Shown here: piece by piece, positions 62,560 through 64,000 of the stretch
Numbering within the stretch: the stretch's first letter is position 1
Layout: each line of letters begins with the position of its first letter
NCBI GenBank assembly: GCA_963826505.1
Contig: CAWGXG010000005.1
Span: forward strand, 310,001 to 374,000
DNA from: CAWGXG01 sp963826505
GTDB lineage: Bacteria; Chloroflexota; Anaerolineae; Aggregatilineales; Aggregatilineaceae
DNA: 64,000 nucleotides
Direction of reading: 5' to 3'
Program-made: the position numbers and the translations under genes
Notes under the pieces: generated by a model
What the model was told of the DNA's origin: nothing
Seen by the model: the letters and a program-made list of their open reading frames with translations, nothing else
Database searches by the model: none

Positions 62560-64000
62560 CTACACTTTGAGATCGCCACACAAGTGGACACTCACGCCCA
62601 ATGCGTTCAGCATAGCGGCTTTAGCGGCTAGTGCCCGGTCGGCGTCTTGCGCGGACGGCGCATAGGCCACGTTGAGGTGATTGGCTTTGTGGCGCGCCAT
62701 CATTTGATCGCGTGTGACGCCTTGCAGCACGGCATGCATGATCGGCCATTGAGGAGTCGTGGCCTGCCAACGGCGTTCGGTTTCCTCAATGGGCAGCTCG
62801 ACCACAGTCGCCCGCCCCAAATCGGCGTGCAAACGACCATCCATGATGAAGATGCAACTCCACACGATCTCGCCCGGTTTGCTGATCCCTTTCAAGGAAC
62901 CACCGCCCTTGGGGAAATACATCGGTGGCTGGCGTTCGCTGCGGGCTCCGGCATAACCGCCGATGAAATGTGAGGCCGGTACTGCTCCGGAAATTTCGAA
63001 GACCCACACAAATCCATCTACACCGTCGCCAGAGTACCATTCTCCCCAACGCAGATCGTGCAGCGTGGTAGCGGGATCGAAGCCCATGGCCGTCCAGATG
63101 CGGTTGGTCAGAAGGGCGTCCACCCCAGCACATTCATCCACTTCGTTGAAGTGAGGCAGAGCCGCCCCGGCGAAGAGTTCTTCACCCGTGCTCGCATCGC
63201 AGACCGGTGGGCGTTCGACATTATTCAACAGCCCCTCGACCAGATCGGAAGCAGGACACATGTCCTTAAGCCCCTGTTGGTATTGGATGCCTATCGCGTC
63301 ACAGCCGAAGTCATGCGCGATACGAACGGCGGCGATGTACATTTTGCATTGTTCCAGAATCTGGTCGTCGGTCAGATCGGTTTCCGGGTGCGGCCCGGTG
63401 ATGAACTTCACGCCGTGAGCGTCGAGCCAGTGGCGGACCGCCTGGGCCTCGTCATCGGATACACGACGCATAGCAGCGACCAGGGCCGACTGGCTAAGCC
63501 GTTCCTTGTAAATCCCCATGGAATTCAACAATTCGTCATCGATAATGGCGTTATACATCCCCATACAGCCTTCATCGAAAACGCCCATGATGGCCTTTTG
63601 AAATTGAAGTTGATCAGCCAACGCTTGTCCCAGGTCAACTTCAGGCGCTGGAAGCTTAGCGCGATCGAGATCGTGCACATGACTGGTCTTGTGGTCGATA
63701 CGCCCCTCTTTGAGCCACTGACGGATGCCCTTCAAGAAGAATTCGTCGGTGAAGTCTTCGCTCCAGATGGAGCTGTACGCGATACTGGCTTTGGTCATGC
63801 TGCCATTGAGATTCAGCATACCCACCAACCCGGGCCACTGTCCGGACCAGTTGGCAACGGTCAAGATCGGCCCGCGATGGGACCGCAAACCGGCCAACAC
63901 GTGGTGGCTGTACTGCCAGACCGCTTCGGCGACAATGAGCGGCGCGTCGGGATGAATGCTCTTGAACACCTCAAGGCCCGCCCGCTGACTTGAGATGAAT
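62560..64000 (-). CDS. L-fucose/L-arabinose isomerase-family protein, 5' end beyond the window
   Basis: About 480 residues visible; the frame is open to the right edge. Matches are [60 protein letters not shown] and [20 protein letters not shown]. The FucI/AraA-like fold isomerises aldoses to ketoses with Mn2+; the glutamate and aspartate ligands cannot be fully placed without alignment. It is followed at once by the URO-D-like gene (four bases), so it is cotranscribed with the transport and mutarotase genes. Its product would be a ketose for downstream kinase and aldolase steps. Not a true GTG start at 63969: coding continues upstream. Confidence 0.8.
   Translation of the reverse strand, partial: FISSQRAGLEVFKSIHPDAPLIVAEAVWQYSHHVLAGLRSHRGPILTVANWSGQWPGLVGMLNLNGSMTKASIAYSSIWSEDFTDEFFLKGIRQWLKEGRIDHKTSHVHDLDRAKLPAPEVDLGQALADQLQFQKAIMGVFDEGCMGMYNAIIDDELLNSMGIYKERLSQSALVAAMRRVSDDEAQAVRHWLDAHGVKFITGPHPETDLTDDQILEQCKMYIAAVRIAHDFGCDAIGIQYQQGLKDMCPASDLVEGLLNNVERPPVCDASTGEELFAGAALPHFNEVDECAGVDALLTNRIWTAMGFDPATTLHDLRWGEWYSGDGVDGFVWVFEISGAVPASHFIGGYAGARSERQPPMYFPKGGGSLKGISKPGEIVWSCIFIMDGRLHADLGRATVVELPIEETERRWQATTPQWPIMHAVLQGVTRDQMMARHKANHLNVAYAPSAQDADRALAAKAAMLNALGVSVHLCGDLKV

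Noticed and set aside
63058..63993. 311-codon plus-strand open frame
   Set aside because: Antisense to the isomerase gene, which has clear family motifs.
1..64000. CRISPR arrays, rRNA and tRNA genes
   Set aside because: No regular direct-repeat/spacer pattern, no rRNA-like stretch and no convincing TpsiC-arm/cloverleaf was seen by eye; tRNAscan and Infernal could still find weak ones.

Overview
The window looks like a chromosomal piece of a moderately GC-rich bacterium, most likely a Chloroflexota of the Anaerolineae type. This is inferred from gene style only: MalT-type LuxR regulators, Ser/Thr kinases with long Pro/Thr-rich extracellular stalks, TreT-like trehalose synthase, DUF2277 and DUF6295 proteins, and many ABC sugar and amino-acid importers. 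No rRNA, tRNA or CRISPR array was recognised by eye.

Layout. 1-7037 (+): tail of a sugar ABC ATPase, an SDR epimerase, a frameshifted DinB gene, DUF2277, a 14-TM drug exporter preceded by a perfect TetR-like palindrome, and two overlapping AlaDH/PNT-like dehydrogenase paralogues. 7686-11482 (+): serine hydrolase, ABM monooxygenase, LLM flavin oxidoreductase, dienelactone hydrolase, DUF6295. 11898-19012 (-): ABM protein, alpha/beta hydrolase, a frameshifted HD-GYP-like/LuxR protein, a secreted intradiol dioxygenase/alpha-beta hydrolase fusion, and a cytosolic subtilase. 19485-21996: an A/T-richer island with a TIR-NACHT STAND protein, its sigma70-like promoter and an IS1-family remnant. 22084-27001 (-): a SnoaL-like protein and a PQ-loop membrane protein that share an identically placed promoter/activator box, a MalT-type regulator (frameshifted before its HTH) and an MFS transporter. 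27447-35767 (-): three Ser/Thr kinases, a hydrolase-fold protein without its catalytic Ser, and a WD40 protein. 36058-40255 (-): O-methyltransferase and a polar amino-acid ABC importer whose binding protein is an almost perfect internal duplication. 40862-48934: two PRC-barrel-type proteins (+), a CDF exporter, GalT and TreT (-), an NAD(P)H/FAD reductase (+), and an ABC-F ATPase (-) with a leader-peptide attenuator. 49254-55276: Ntn-hydrolase, Zn alcohol dehydrogenase, class II aldolase, and a phage-like family A DNA polymerase. 55376-64000 (-): a sugar-catabolic operon with isomerase, two URO-D-like proteins, rhamnose-mutarotase-like protein, creatininase-like protein, Tat-exported binding protein and two permeases.

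Standing out: six genes (DinB, HD-LuxR, MalT-like, two kinases, WD40) each need exactly one base removed to restore a continuous family-typical protein. The uniform direction suggests systematic insertion errors in the assembly, although real +1 mutation or recoding is not excluded. The strongest candidates for new biology are the -41.5-centred paired boxes beside the MalT-like regulator, the ABC-F leader attenuator, the duplicated binding protein, the dioxygenase-hydrolase fusion and the TIR-NACHT island.
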